Origin: Isoetes taiwanensis
Taxonomy: Eukaryota > Streptophyta > Lycopodiopsida > Isoetales > Isoetaceae
Assembly (NCBI GenBank): GCA_021234155.1
Contig: JAJEKV010000046.1
Location: 9,305,012 to 9,369,011 of the forward strand
DNA length: 64,000 bases
Direction of reading: 5' to 3'
The notes beneath the pieces were generated by a model that was given only the letters and a program-made list of their open reading frames with translations, was not told the origin of the DNA and made no database searches. Positions 12,250 through 23,398 of this stretch are shown piece after piece. Both the position numbers and the translations under genes were made by a program. How positions within the stretch are numbered: position 1 is the stretch's first letter; every line of letters starts with the position of its first letter.

Positions 12250-13000
12250 TGTCAATAATTGTCTCCTCAGACGTCCTCCATGGTAACGTAAGCACCCTTT
12301 TACCATACATTATAATATCTACATCTCGGAGCTTCTTCTTCAATGCCTTGGTCTCTGCATTTCTGAAAATATATAAACCAAGCCCTTGCTTTTTCCCTTC
12401 CTGCCATGCACTTTCGTAAACACGAACCGCATTTCGTTATATAATGACAAGGTGACACATGCAACCAACAATTGTTGATGTATCAGCACTTTGCACCAAC
12501 ACTTGATATATCTTCTAAAACCTTCTACTGCTACTGCATCCTTTTCACACAAGATTTATATCTGGTGCTATTTAATGTGAAAGTGATTTTCCCCTCAAAA
12601 AGATTCTGTAAGCTGCGTTTCTTGCAAAAAGCAATTGTCTAGAGCCTCATCTTTTGACTTGATGTCTTGTTACTCCAGCTCCACCTCTGTAGTACAAAGT
12701 CTCTCTCCCAGCAGAGCTTTGGTGAAGTTAAACTTCGGTGAAGTCCTCAATCCAATTTCGTCTCTGAAGATTTAGCTGCATAAATGTTCCTTGCTAGATT
12801 CCCTGCAAGGTTATTCTTTACTAGAGTGTCTACTCGAACCTGTTACCACTGCAATTTTTTTTCCTTGTCTTGAGCTAAAGTGCTTTGTTGTATTTCTGCC
12901 TCCAGATTTTCTTTATTAAGCTTATTAGTAGAGAGATATGTGTTCTTCATACAATCATAATAGCATTAATGCTTCAAACATAGACCTCCTTGTGCTCATA
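12250..13000 (-). pseudogene. Possible decayed exons of a coiled-coil protein
   Basis: On the minus strand, short frames resembling coiled-coil exons appear: KLNKENLEAEIQQSTLAQDK (near 12,900), TTEVELE then DIKSKDEALDN (near 12,680), and RNAETKALKKKLRDVDIIMY (near 12,350). They are separated by stops and frame changes. I cannot name the protein, and low-complexity AT-rich sequence could produce some of this by chance. Confidence 0.25.
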
Positions 13001-14850
13001 CCACATCCTGAACCAGTTAAGACAATTACTAGAGGACATATTTGGAGAGGAATCCAGTTCTTGAAATGTTGTCTCATAGAGCAACTACTAGACCCTTCGT
13101 TGCACTAAGTGATGAGTACATAGCCCAATTTTAAAAATGGAGTAGAGTACCCAAGGCACAAAAATCCTACAGGAAAAAGTAAAAATCAACATCATGTTAA
13201 TGCTGCTCAATTGTTCATGTCCACTTACAAGCACATGATTACATAGATTACTATTCTTTTCCCCTTGTAATAAGTAATTCCATATATGCATGAGCCGCCC
13301 TCTAAAACTTAACGTCTTTTGCCCCTTCATTGAGTAAAAGACTAAAGACTACTGACAGGCCCGTAGACAAGGCACTGTCGATTTGATTCAGTGTCAATCA
13401 GAGAACCATAGTAATGACAAATATGCAATATCAATCCCCAATAATTGCAGACATAACGCAGAAGAACTCAACAACCTACTTTCACCAAGTCCACCTAGAA
13501 ATCAATAATTCCAGCAGAAGCACATATGATGTACATACATAGGGCCAGCAGAAGCACCTCATCTAAAAGTGGCATATTCTGAGGTCGTGACTTGTGCGTA
13601 TGAGATATTTAAATGAGTATGCCCTTTGAGGAAGAAGCATCCCTAGCTGTGTGTATTAACACTATGCTCAAAAATATGTCAGAAATTCAATTTTAGTAAT
13701 ACAACTTACCTTAGGCTGCTTTATGCCTATAATAAGACCCCATTCAGAAAGATCTTTAAAGATCTCACATCTCACAGCTTCATATTCAGAATTTCAAAAC
13801 ATCCGCGTAGTACAGGGCTGCACAATAATCCTGCATACTTTACTCTTGTAATTATGCAAGAGCTTTGCACAATGGGAAGGAAATAAAGGTGGCCTCCACT
13901 CCTATTTATCATGCACCTCTTTTGAAATCCCTACTACCTCGTTCCTGAGCATTCCAACCTGCCATGGAAATGAAGGAATAAATCACATAGTGCTACTTCC
14001 AAGTTCAAATATCGACAAGATAAGCCACATGCAATACTTCAAACTAAGAAAGTCTTTGATGTTTGAAAGAGAGAAGTTGACATGTACAATGGAAGGAATG
14101 GTTGCTGACTGGCCTGCTTTATGAGGCTGCTTATAGAACCCCTATAACTTTGTATCAACAATTCACGTAGCATTTATAAATCTGCTTTCAATGTGGAGTA
14201 CCTCTAAACCTTTGTCCATATATAATAAATCCAAATCAAGAAAAGCAACAAAGACTTCATCATCATGAAGCAAAAACTGAGACCCTTTAAAGGTAGACAA
14301 AGATATCTAGTCTGGTGACAGCAAATTGGAGCAAATGAATAAGCAAATGGATAAGCATAGATATTGCATACAAAATGGAGGAAAACTATCATTCCTTTTT
14401 AATATATGGCTACTATGCTTTTTATTTCCTCTTTCTACCCACACTATGAACTTGATGAACAGATGGTGCGAATGATCAACCCCTAGAAGTAGAGATAGAA
14501 AAAATATCTTCTCTTTTTGAAACAACTCGGAACTTGATTTCATCCCGCAAAGCAATAACTCCTACAGCTATTCCAATCAGTCTGTTTAGCAACAAACGGA
14601 AATATTTTGGAAATATGAGAGGAAACCTAGGATATTTCCCACTTAGATACTTCTGCCATGAGCGACACTTGTTCAGCCGTGTTAATCAGAAATCAGAATG
14701 CAATCGGGAGGGAAAACAACATACCTTATATGATCATGGAAGCATCCGTTGAAGAACTGCCAAGCAAATTTCCCGTTATGCTTTATCATAGCGATGGCAT
14801 TTATCTACACTGGATCAGATGCTTTGATTTGATATCCTTTGTTAGGGTAT
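13001..14850. other. Intergenic, no gene recognised
   Basis: AT-rich sequence with short, unrelated open frames on both strands (for example 14,307-14,555 minus). I see no conserved motif, repeat array or splice-consistent exon chain. Confidence 0.5.
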
Positions 14851-16195
14851 GGTTGCCCGCCACCGCGGACCTACCGTACCCTATGGTACCAAACGCCACC
14901 TCTGCGCCATCCCACAGTCCCCTGAACGCGCACTAGGTGTCGCGACTTCGTGGGCCGAGAAGCCATGGATCCGGGGCCATACAGCCAGGGTGGTCGGAGA
15001 TCCGCAAGTCGCACTCTACCTTGCACTTCACTCCACTTGGCTTTGCTTCTTATTTGAGGTTCGAATGTGCATGTTGAAGTTGATGGCTATGCACGACATT
15101 TTTTGTAAAAGGCATTTTATAAATGGGGACCTATCATGATATCGTTCACTAATTATAGAATCAATATTGTTGATTTGATATTTTATTTCTTCTGTTCTTC
15201 ATGGTACAAACTCCAATTCATGCCAACGTTAATTCTTGCAAACCAACCTTCTTTAAATGTATACAATAACTTTAACCTTATGCTTTCGTTCCCAATGTTG
15301 TAATTCAGATGGTCATGTCCTGCTTCTAGAGTTTTAAGTGCCGACAAGGTAATAAATTAAAATTTATGCTTTAGATGGATGTCTTAAGTCGAGAATTAGC
15401 ATGCACATAGATCACATATTTCATCTCCAAATGGCTTATGCATATGGATTAATATATTTCAAAAATTGTGGAGGTGGATGCAAAAAAAGTGGGAAATATA
15501 GACATTTTTGCTTGTCTTTCGTAGGGTTTGTAAACCTAACTTTGAACTAGGGTATGGTGTCCATGTCTCGCGCACATAAGGGGCCAAAATGTGGCAAATT
15601 GTCAAAACAATTCCAATTTGCTCGGCCAAAGTGTCTCTGGATACCTAATGTTATACCTAATGCAATGGAAAAAAAACTGCCTTCAAAAAATCTCGTGTCG
15701 AAGAGCTATAGGCCTTCGAAGATTGGGGGGTGTAGGCGCCCCCACCGCCTGACTAGTAGCCCTGTCTTGCCATGTGTGAACCCACCTTTCGAGGTCCCCC
15801 TGCACCAACCTACGCTAGGTACTGGTACCAATGATCGCGCCCCGTAGAACCTGAGTCCATCAGCTGTCATTCCACCTGCCGCCACATGTGTGAACCCCCT
15901 CCCGCAGGCGCCCTCCCAATACGCCCCCCCACGATCTGGCATAGACCTCACACGCTTCTTGTGTCCGCGGGACCCGAGATGGCCATCATGGCCCAACGGT
16001 CCAGAGACCACGCATACGGGAGCCATCTCCCGCTACCAGATTTGGCCCTATTAGCCCATGTTTGCCACCATCTCGTGAACAAAATCACTGCAATTACCCC
16101 TAATCCGACTCTGTTTGCTCTTCTTTGCCGAATTGGAGCCACATTTGGGTGGCCGCGCCTCGCATGATTGGGCAGGGGCCTCATCATTCGGCATG
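14851..16195. other. Intergenic with GC-rich blocks, no gene recognised
   Basis: GC-rich blocks at about 14,860-15,030 and 15,720-16,190 contrast with AT-rich surroundings. Their open frames are compositional and read through on both strands without family motifs. The blocks could be upstream sequence of the 16.2 kb unit or an unclassified repeat. Confidence 0.4.
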
Positions 16196-16198
16196 GGG

Positions 16199-16210
16199 CT
16201 TTAAAAAGGG
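16199..16210 (+). promoter_or_regulatory. Candidate TATA box of the 16.4 kb gene
   Basis: GCTTTAAAAAGGG lies about 200 bases upstream of the ATG at 16,415, with a possible 5' UTR intron between. It is a sequence resemblance only. Confidence 0.35.
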
Positions 16211-16414
16211 ACAAGGAAATGCCATTCGATCCAAATCCCTGGATCGATTCAAAGGATTGCTAAGCTCCGTCTATATCAGTTTATCCTAAGCTCCGTCCAT
16301 ATCAGCTTACTCGGCTCATCTAGGTAAGCTCTTCATGCTGGCTTTTGGCTTCATTTGACTGTTATCTTGATTTCCTGTTATCTTGATTCTTGATTTCCTG
16401 TTATCTGCAGCAAT

Positions 16415-16654
16415 ATGGAAGGTTATTGGAGGAAGGGTCAAGGTATCCAAGGTGGGGGTTACCGTAAGCCCCCTCCAGGGACACCCTCCCCATCGAAGAA
16501 GAGGGAGCGCCGAACATTTGATGCTTCTGTGCAGACAGAGGAGCTTGGCTCCTTTACTCTGAAAAATTGTCTGGTCAACTACGAAGAGATCTCTGCTGCT
16601 GCGGGGTCAAACCTGAATGTGGTGGTCACACCAGAGATTTGTGACCAGATATAG
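16415..16654 (+). CDS. Small unrecognised protein, 79 aa, with possible 5' UTR intron
   Basis: The ATG follows a good 3' splice site (TTATCTGCAG, ending 16,410). A matching donor, CTAG/GTAAGC, is near 16,325, so a 5' UTR intron of about 85 bases is plausible. The protein starts MEGYWRKGQGIQGGGYRKPP, has a basic Ser/Pro stretch (TPSPSKKRERR), then an acidic to neutral C-terminus ending VTPEICDQI. The same frame continues after the stop with EHDLVHCQVTVVEGDNVKFE, so the original reading frame may have been longer. No family is recognised. It stands beside transposon sequence and may be an accessory ORF. Confidence 0.35.
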   Translation: MEGYWRKGQGIQGGGYRKPPPGTPSPSKKRERRTFDASVQTEELGSFTLKNCLVNYEEISAAAGSNLNVVVTPEICDQI

Positions 16655-17194
16655 CATGCAAAGGGGGAGCATGATCTGGTCCACTGCCAAGTCACGGTTG
16701 TTGAGGGGGATAACGTGAAATTTGAGAGCCATGTCAATCAAGAGACCTAGCCTAAGCACAAGCCTTCTGGTGATCCTTGGCACACTGAACGACCCTTCTA
16801 GGCCTATGTTTTTTTTAGTTTTTGTTTTGCTGTATTTTGAAACAGGCATGGTGCCATTTTGATTTAGTGTTTTGTGAATGCAAATATTTGCATGCAACAA
16901 TGTATTTGCCCGACACTTCAAATGAATTGTAATTTCCTACTGGAAATCCCAAAAGACTTTGTGTTCATGTATTTAACTTGGCATTTTGTATTCAAGAAAC
17001 TATGAAATTTATGTCCATTTGCCAGCTCGACATTAACAAAACATGTGAAGTCATCCTCCTTTTGCACAATCTTCTGTAGCTCAAATTACTATTCTATGGT
17101 CTCGTCAGAATGTATGCATCCTGCATCGAGGGGCTCTAATTGTCAACCCATGAATATCAGATCCACATGCCAAAGACAGCTACAAACTACATAC

Positions 17195-17464
17195 CTGTTC
17201 TGCTAAGGCCGTGTTCAAAGGCAGCTCTGGTGTTGCCTCATTTACCTGTAATACCAAAAGTATACTAAGAAGATTGAGCACAACATTACAGCAATGAATT
17301 CCTACTGCATACCTGTGCAAACCTCCGTGCTCTAAAGAAGCCCTCGTCCATGCCCCTTGCTGTAGCAAGAGCTTCGGCATCAACTCCAATCTCAGCCATC
17401 TCTCGAATATGTCTGGCTTTGTCAATTGCCCTGACTTCATCATTTTCTGGTCCCGTGTTTGCTG
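17195..17464 (-). CDS. Two exons of an unrecognised gene (partial)
   Basis: Exon 17,464-17,313 follows an acceptor (CTATGCAG), encodes 50 residues beginning ANTGPENDEVRAIDKARHIR and ending GFFRARRFAQ, and has a donor CAG/GTATGC. Exon 17,245-17,195 follows TTACAG, encodes VNEATPELPLNTALAEQ in phase 0, and has a donor CAG/GTATGT. The matched splice sites, kept phase and lack of stops indicate real exons. I do not recognise the protein. Upstream exons must lie beyond the pogo-like transposase, which would then sit in an intron. The methyltransferase-like gene, which also ends in a splice donor at 20,118, is a candidate upstream partner, but the phases do not join directly and another exon would be needed. 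Confidence 0.5.
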
Positions 17465-17500
17465 CTGCATAGTTTATCTAGCCTTGTGTACCTCAAAGAA

Positions 17501-19873
17501 TTAGCTAAGGGGTTGAATGTTCTTTGTTTGGTGGCAAGGTCCCATCTCTTCAAAGGTGAACGGATGTTGCTGACTTTGTTGGGTGTAGGCCTGACCAAAG
17601 GGATGCAGCCCTCTTATGCTAATTGATTGAGGATGCACCCCATCCCCCTCACATATGTGTGTGTCTTCAAGACTGCAACCTATGTCCAGGGTTTGTGTTC
17701 GAGGAGCTACTAGGTGTTCAAGACCTGCCTGCTCTCCAGGTACTTGGATGACCCCCACCTCGTCATTCTGGCTGCTGGGCACACAAGTCTCCCAATTGTC
17801 ATCCTCCCTAATGACCTGCCTTGCCCTGCCTTGCCTTTTTCTCATCCTTTTCATTGCAGCCAACCTCCTGGCCTTTGTTACCTCATTCAATGGTCTTTGG
17901 CAGCCAAAGATGGCTCTCACCCTGGATTGGCCTGCTGGATAGATAAATGCCCCCAGCCTTCTGGTGCTCTCCTCATACGAAGCCTCTGCTTGCTTCCTAC
18001 TTTCCCTCTCTATCCTGTTTGCAGCAGCTCGCCTGCTGGCTTCTTCCTTTTCAGCCCTCCTTCTGGCTGCCTCCACTTTCTTAAGGGCAGCTTGCTGGAC
18101 CTTAAGTCTCTCAGCCTCCTCTCTTCTTGCCTTTTCTGCTACAAGTGCTTGGCAGAATTCATTGCTGCTAATGTGTACTCTTCCATGCAGATTAGGTGCA
18201 ATCTCCCTCCTCCTCCTTATTACATCTTGGGTGCCCTGACTTGGTGCAACCTAAGATGCTTGCTGGCCTGGAGCTTGCTCTGCTGCCACCCTATGGAGCA
18301 AGACTTGCTGCATTGTTCCCAAGCTATTTGCTGCATGGTCACATGTGGCTTGCACATGTTCCTCCCATTGCAAGTCAACTTCTTGCATGTTGAAACCCTC
18401 TATGTTCAGCCCTTGGTCACATGATTGTGCCATTGGTTCAGCCCTATCAACATCATCTATGTGTGCACTCTCATTTGCTGCAGGTTGCACAATGGGGATA
18501 GCCAATCCTTCATCAATTTCTGGTGGTTGATCAAGTAATGGTGCTGGCACATAAACTTCCTCTTGAGCAACACTACTGCCTTCCTTTCCAGGCACTACCC
18601 TTGTTGGATTGAACGGTCATATCCCTGTAGCCATGAAACCAGCTTTTATATTTGCTACTGTTAACCCTGCAGCCATGGACATGGATATCAATTCAGCTAT
18701 ATCCTCTCTCTTAGGTTCAGATTTACCTTTTCTTACCATGTATTCAGCCCTCAATCTTTTGAAAGCTGCCTTGAATGGCGCAAAGCATGAGACATCTAGT
18801 GGCCGCAGCCTATGTGAAGTATGTGCAGGTAATAGTGCAAAATGTATTCCCATGTCTTTGGCTGCCAGTATGACATCCAGTTCTACATGGCTTCCATGCC
18901 CATCAAGCAAGATCAGATGTGGTCATTCAGGTGACACTCCTCCAGGCTGGAAGTGAGACAACCAAGACTTAAAGAGTTCAGTTGTCATCCAAGCTGATTG
19001 TTGGACAGCCTGAATTGCCCCCTCTTCACACCTGGCTATGTTGTCATGCCTCATCCTATTTCCCTTGAAAATGTACATACTGGGTATTTTAAACCCTTCT
19101 GCATTTACACACACTAAGATTGTAACCCATTCCCTAGTATTCATGACCAGCTCACTAACCCTATTCTCACCTTTCCTTGCAATTATCTTTAGCCCCTTTA
19201 CTTTCCCAGCTTGGATCCCGGTCTCATCTGCATTCCAGATCCTTGAAGGAGGGAAGTTATACTCATCATATATTTCTTTAAGGCCTGAGTAGAACCTATC
19301 CAAGTTTTCTTGATTCATAGCCCAGGCACATGAGACATCTAGAGTCTCTGCACTCCTAAGGGAGATCTCAGGATGGCGCTGTTTGAATAATTTCCACCAC
19401 TTTCCACCTGGAACCCCTTCAAAGGCTGGATTGTTCTCCTTGGCCATTTCTGCAGCACGCTCCTTGACCGAGGACAAGGTCATGCCCATCCCCTGTTCTG
19501 CCCTCCCTATGGCCCAATCCACAAGTTCCTTTTCTTGGGACGGTGTTAGAATCTGTGGATGTCTATCTGTCTTGTGGGAAATTCGGCCATACAACCAGTC
19601 TCTGATGGATGATTCTGGGATACCAGATCGTCTAGAGGCTTCTCTAATTGAAATACCATGTTCACTAACCTCATCAAGAGCGTCTAGCATCTGCTCCTCC
19701 GTCCATTGGCCTTTTTTTGTTGGCTTCCTCGTCATTGTAGAACCCGATCCGCTAGTCTGAGGAGGCTTCTTCTTTGATCTAGGCGCAGAAACTCGCTTGC
19801 TGGACGTTACTGTCCCTCTGCTGCTGCCTGGCGTTGTAGCATCGATCCCTGGTCGAGCTCTAGTGGACATCAT
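17501..19873 (-). pseudogene. Pogo/Tigger-type transposase, three nonsense mutations
   Basis: One frame of about 790 codons starts at the ATG at 19,873. An N-terminal Psq-type HTH (IREASRRSGIPESSIRDWLY) is followed by a CENP-B/Tc5-type HTH region (GGKWWKLFKQRHPEISLR). The DDE_1 domain shows all three Asp: IWNADETGIQ, LILLDGHGSHVELD and LPAHTSHRLRPLDVSC. The C-terminus is a charged helix rich in Glu, Arg and Ala, including ALVAEKARREEAERL. The frame is unbroken apart from three stops: TGA after GGVSPE (about 18,922), TGA after ATGI (about 18,615) and TAG after GQQAS (about 18,250). Each is one transition from a sensible codon (CGA, TGG, CAG). No frameshift is seen, so inactivation was recent or the reading frame was kept. 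TIRs and TA target duplication were not located. Confidence 0.88.
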
Positions 19874-20067
19874 TGGTCTCCCTTTTGGCGATAGCAGGGG
19901 ATCAGTTGAGTAACAAGCCAGAACTGCGGGGTTACTAGCGAATTTCTTGTTCCTTCACAATCTCGCTGATTGCCCATCTCATCTGCATGCATTCAGGCTA
20001 GAATTTGCGCGCGAATTTCAGCCCCCGGCATTGAATCATGCCTCGGAATGGGCATGTTCGGGGGTTC

Positions 20068-20095
20068 CCATCTCGACTCGCAAGTCAAGAAACCC
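20068..20095. repeat. Single degenerate copy of the CTCGACTCG palindrome
   Basis: ATCTCGACTCGCAAGTCAAG lies just after the methyltransferase-like exon donor on the minus strand, that is, in its next intron. It is the same core as the arrays at 21.8-25.6 kb with three mismatches. Confidence 0.6.
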
Positions 20096-20117
20096 TCGGA
20101 AAGGAAAATAAACTCAC

Positions 20118-23100
20118 CTCAGTCGAAGATTCTCCATTATTTGTTCCGCTGCAAGTTCATCTAAACCTTCGATATCTCCGTCATCTTTATCGCCCTGGCT
20201 GTCATCTTTATCTCCATTATCTTCGTCCTTACTACTTTCAACAGTCTTCCTATTTTGAAAATGGTAATGAAGCAGATCTAGGTATGACGTAATGGTCTCA
20301 ACCAGGTCCTTGTTCCCAACCACAGATATTGGTTTCATTCCATAGAGCATAGTCCCTTGAGAGAACAGACCATTCATATACCACTCGCATACAATTTGAT
20401 CTCCCTCGACCAAGCTTGTAATGAAGTACTTGATAACTCTTGGCCGGATAGGAATTTTATGTATTGGACCTGTCGCACCATCAATGCTGACTTTGTCAAG
20501 CAATGACACATCCTCCATAAACCTGCCGCCCTTCCAGGGTTCCATATGCTCCTGAGAAATCATGAACTTATTGATATAGTGGTGCTCACTTGACCACCAC
20601 TTATCCAAGTCTGCATTCGACCTTGAAACCAGAACCAAAATTATGTTGGGAAAACTTGATGCCTTTGGCAGGTCAAGTCTACACTCATGTTCCAGCTCGT
20701 ATATGGAATACAAGACTTTGTTGTTGAAATTAATATCTGCTACCCACTGTGAGACAACATTTGTCTGATTGCCCGGCATGCAGAGGATAAGGAAACTGAA
20801 AGTATCTACCGCGGTCATATCCAGACACGTCTTATACCACTGCTCAATGTCAGCTTTTGCATAAAATCGGGTGGAGTTCCGATAGGGTGGGGAAAATAGT
20901 GCCACAGGCCCAGCCGCTAGTTCCAGACCACCGAATCCCATGTGACCCAAGGTTACCAAGAAGGGAGGGGAGCTATCGTTCGCTTTAAATGGCACCACCC
21001 CGAATCCAAGCTTCCACTTCAGAAGTGCCATAGCACGTTCAGGAAAAGGGGGGGTTTTGACGTTCCGTTTAAGCTTCACGTTGATGTAGGGTTGGTCATC
21101 ATCAAGCGTGGTCTTCTCCTTATATTAATCAAAATCATGGCATGCGTTTGCAGAATTTTGTGATGCCTTCTTCCAACGCACGTCTTCTCTTCAGGACTAT
21201 GGCATAATGGTTTACGTCCTGCATTTTTGAACTCCTAGTCTTCCTTAGTAGGATTGTCCCATATAGGATTTTGCCCTGTAGGTCAAGCGTTTCTTTGTCC
21301 ATGAGGCCATGTATCCTTTTCATGAACTGCTTGTCGAACAATTTTGGGTCTGGCCTTGTTGGCAATTCTCTATTGCTATCCTTAAGCTTGCCTCTTGTCC
21401 AGAGAGCCCAGATCTCAGTCCATTTTACCCAGACTGCCTCACTGCACAGAATGAGGTCATATTGGTCAGATAGGAATTCCCTGCCCTTTCTTGGTGTTCT
21501 CTTCTTTTTCTCATCTTCATCATCCCCCTCCCTCCCTCCCCCCCAATCATCTTCCTGGCCTTCCAGAAGAACATATCTGCACAGTTTCTCAAAGGTCTTC
21601 CACTTGTCTGAGGGAGCACTGTTTCCTTTTGGCTGCGCTAAGGACAACCCAATGCCTTCCACTGTTGCCGAGCGTGTATGATCTGGTCAGGATACGAGCT
21701 GCAATGAATAAATGGAACTATGTCAGAACAGTTATTTTAATAATCCATGGGAAGAGAACATACAGTGGGTTTGGGGCTTTCTCAACTCTCGAGTCGAGAA
21801 AGTCCCCAATTACAAGGAAGCCCCTGCATAGCAGTAAACTTAAAATTCTGGGTATTCTCGACTCGAGTTGAGAATACCCGGAGGAAGATAAAAGAGAGGG
21901 TGCGGGAGCTTTCTAGACTTGCGAGTCGAGAAAGTCCCCAACTGCAAGGAGGCCTCTACATAGCAATAAATTGAAAATTCTAGGTGAGAATACCCAGAGG
22001 AAAACAAAAAACAGAGGGTGCGGGGGCTTTCTCGACTCGTGAGTCGAGAAAGTCCCCAATTGCAAGGAGGCCTCTGCATAGCAGTAAATTAATAATTCTG
22101 GGTATTCTCGACTCCGAGTCGAGAATACCCAGAGGAAGACAAAAAACAGAGGATGCGAGGGCTTTCTCGACTCGCGAGTCGAGAATCGCCCTGGTGCAGG
22201 CTGAGTAAAATACCTTATGTAGCTGGCACTTGCTGCTATTGTATTCTGACAGTGGTTAATGCCGGCAAGCTCAGTCGGTGGTTTATCCGCTGAGAGAACT
22301 CTGCGCTCTCGTTTGGAACACTGATCCTTAATCCTCTGTGGAAACTCCTTTTCTGTCTGCAACACTTGTGCAACCCTCACGTAATGCTGACCATCTACAA
22401 CTCAGAACCTCACATCTTTGCCCTTCAAGTCTTCCTCAGTGCTCCACCTGAACAACTCATCTGTAGTTTTGCTGAATGGTATAACGTCCGCAGACATTGG
22501 ATCCGCAACAGGATGACCCATGAGGTTCAGAATCTCTAGCATGTGAGCTGGATTAAATTCCATGTGGTTGAAGAGGACAACATCACCAGTCCAAACCTTT
22601 AACCATCTTATGCTCAGTAGCAACTTGTGGCCAATCCCCAATGGATAAAATTGAGTCAAGCGCTTCATCTTTTGGGCCCCCCCCTCTGCGATTTCTTTAT
22701 TTGGTCGTCTGGATCCAAGAACTGGGAGTCTACCATTTCGTCATCTTCCGCATCGGAATCCCCTGGAGCACTTTCAGTTTTCCTGCTTGCACTCTTCTCT
22801 GGACTTTTCTCCCTCTCAATAACATCATTCGTAACTGTTGAGTGCTTTAAAGTCTTAAGCACGTTGGATGTGAACATCCCTGTGTTAAAGAGCTTCTCCC
22901 TCACCTTGGAAATCTCTATTCCAAGCTCCCTTGAAGTGAGCGTTCCAGCCTCCTTCATCCCTTCCAAATCCTTCCAGCCCAAATTCTGGCAATTTACAGG
23001 TGTCGGCCTTTTGTCAGACCCCTTGGCCTTGCTCATCGACGTAAAAGAATAATTGGAGACTGACAATTTCTTGGTGTGGTAGAATTTTCCCTTCAACATG

Positions 23101-23346
23101 TCTTCCACATACAAAGTAACATGTCTTGAATCTGCGGCAACAAAAGAGAGGACCACACCGACCTTCTTATACTTATCGCTGGAACTTCTTTTATCCCTTT
23201 GCCAGAAAAACAGATCTTTTTCTTTTCCACAAGATGTTTCTTCGACATACCACTAGCAATCCGCAGGGGTTTCCTTCAATCCGTCAAGGATGAAGAATGG
23301 AGTTCTGCCAGTGATGACGAGTGTCTCGTAAGTAAATCTTTTAAAG
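20118..23346 (-). pseudogene. ParB-like + beta-class DNA amino-methyltransferase-like gene, multi-exon, disabled
   Basis: Read on the minus strand. Part 1 (23,346-22,214) has an N-terminal region (VTLYVEDMLKGKFYHTKKL), then KVWTGDVVLFNHMEFNPAHM and, near 22,390, VVDGQHYVRVAQVL, which resembles the ParB/Srx core (DGxHRxxAA). It ends at a donor (ATAAG/GTATTT). Part 2 (about 21,690-21,135) is unrecognised. Part 3 (21,120-20,118) has PVALFSPPYRNSTRF (20,900 region), like motif IV of N4C/N6A methyltransferases, and C-terminal to it PRVIKYFITSL, EGDQIVC, MNGLFSQGT and ISVVGN, which follow the motif X / motif I order (KP...GD.V.DPF.GSGTT...IG) of the beta class. It ends AG/GTGAGT, so the apparent stop is intronic and exons should follow. 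Breaks: TAG near 23,275, a frame change at the G7 run at 22,677-22,683, TGA near 22,402 and a frame change near 21,125. Motif I is degenerate, so catalysis is doubtful even if restored. A role in DNA base methylation is an inference from family motifs. Confidence 0.55.
21773..22190. repeat. Palindrome array 1: 120-135 bp units, alternating two palindrome types
   Basis: Type A (GGGGCTTTCTCGACTC...GAGTCGAGAAAGTCCCC) occurs at 21,773, 21,904, 22,022 and 22,159. Type B (TCTGGGTATTCTCGACTC...GAGTCGAGAATACCCAGA) occurs at 21,846 and 22,096, plus a copy near 21,977 that has lost its middle. The copy at 22,096-22,132 has perfect 18-base arms around one base. Linkers (GCAAGGAGGCCTCTGCATAG, GGAAGACAAAAAACAGAGG) are repeated too. 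The array lies in the intron between parts 1 and 2 of the methyltransferase-like gene. Open frames across it are translation artefacts. Confidence 0.9.
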
Positions 23347-23398
23347 CTAAAATATCGTCAGAATAAGTAGATAAATCGAATCAAAATTGAAAGCTTAC

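Noticed and set aside
15554-16214. Overlapping GC-rich frames on both strands of 88-106 codons.
   Set aside because: High GC lowers stop frequency. The frames overlap each other in antisense and contain no family motif or exon borders.
17714-18424. 236-codon plus-strand frame rich in Leu, Cys and Pro.
   Set aside because: It is the antisense of the charged C-terminal helix of the pogo-like transposase, whose minus-strand frame has clear domains.
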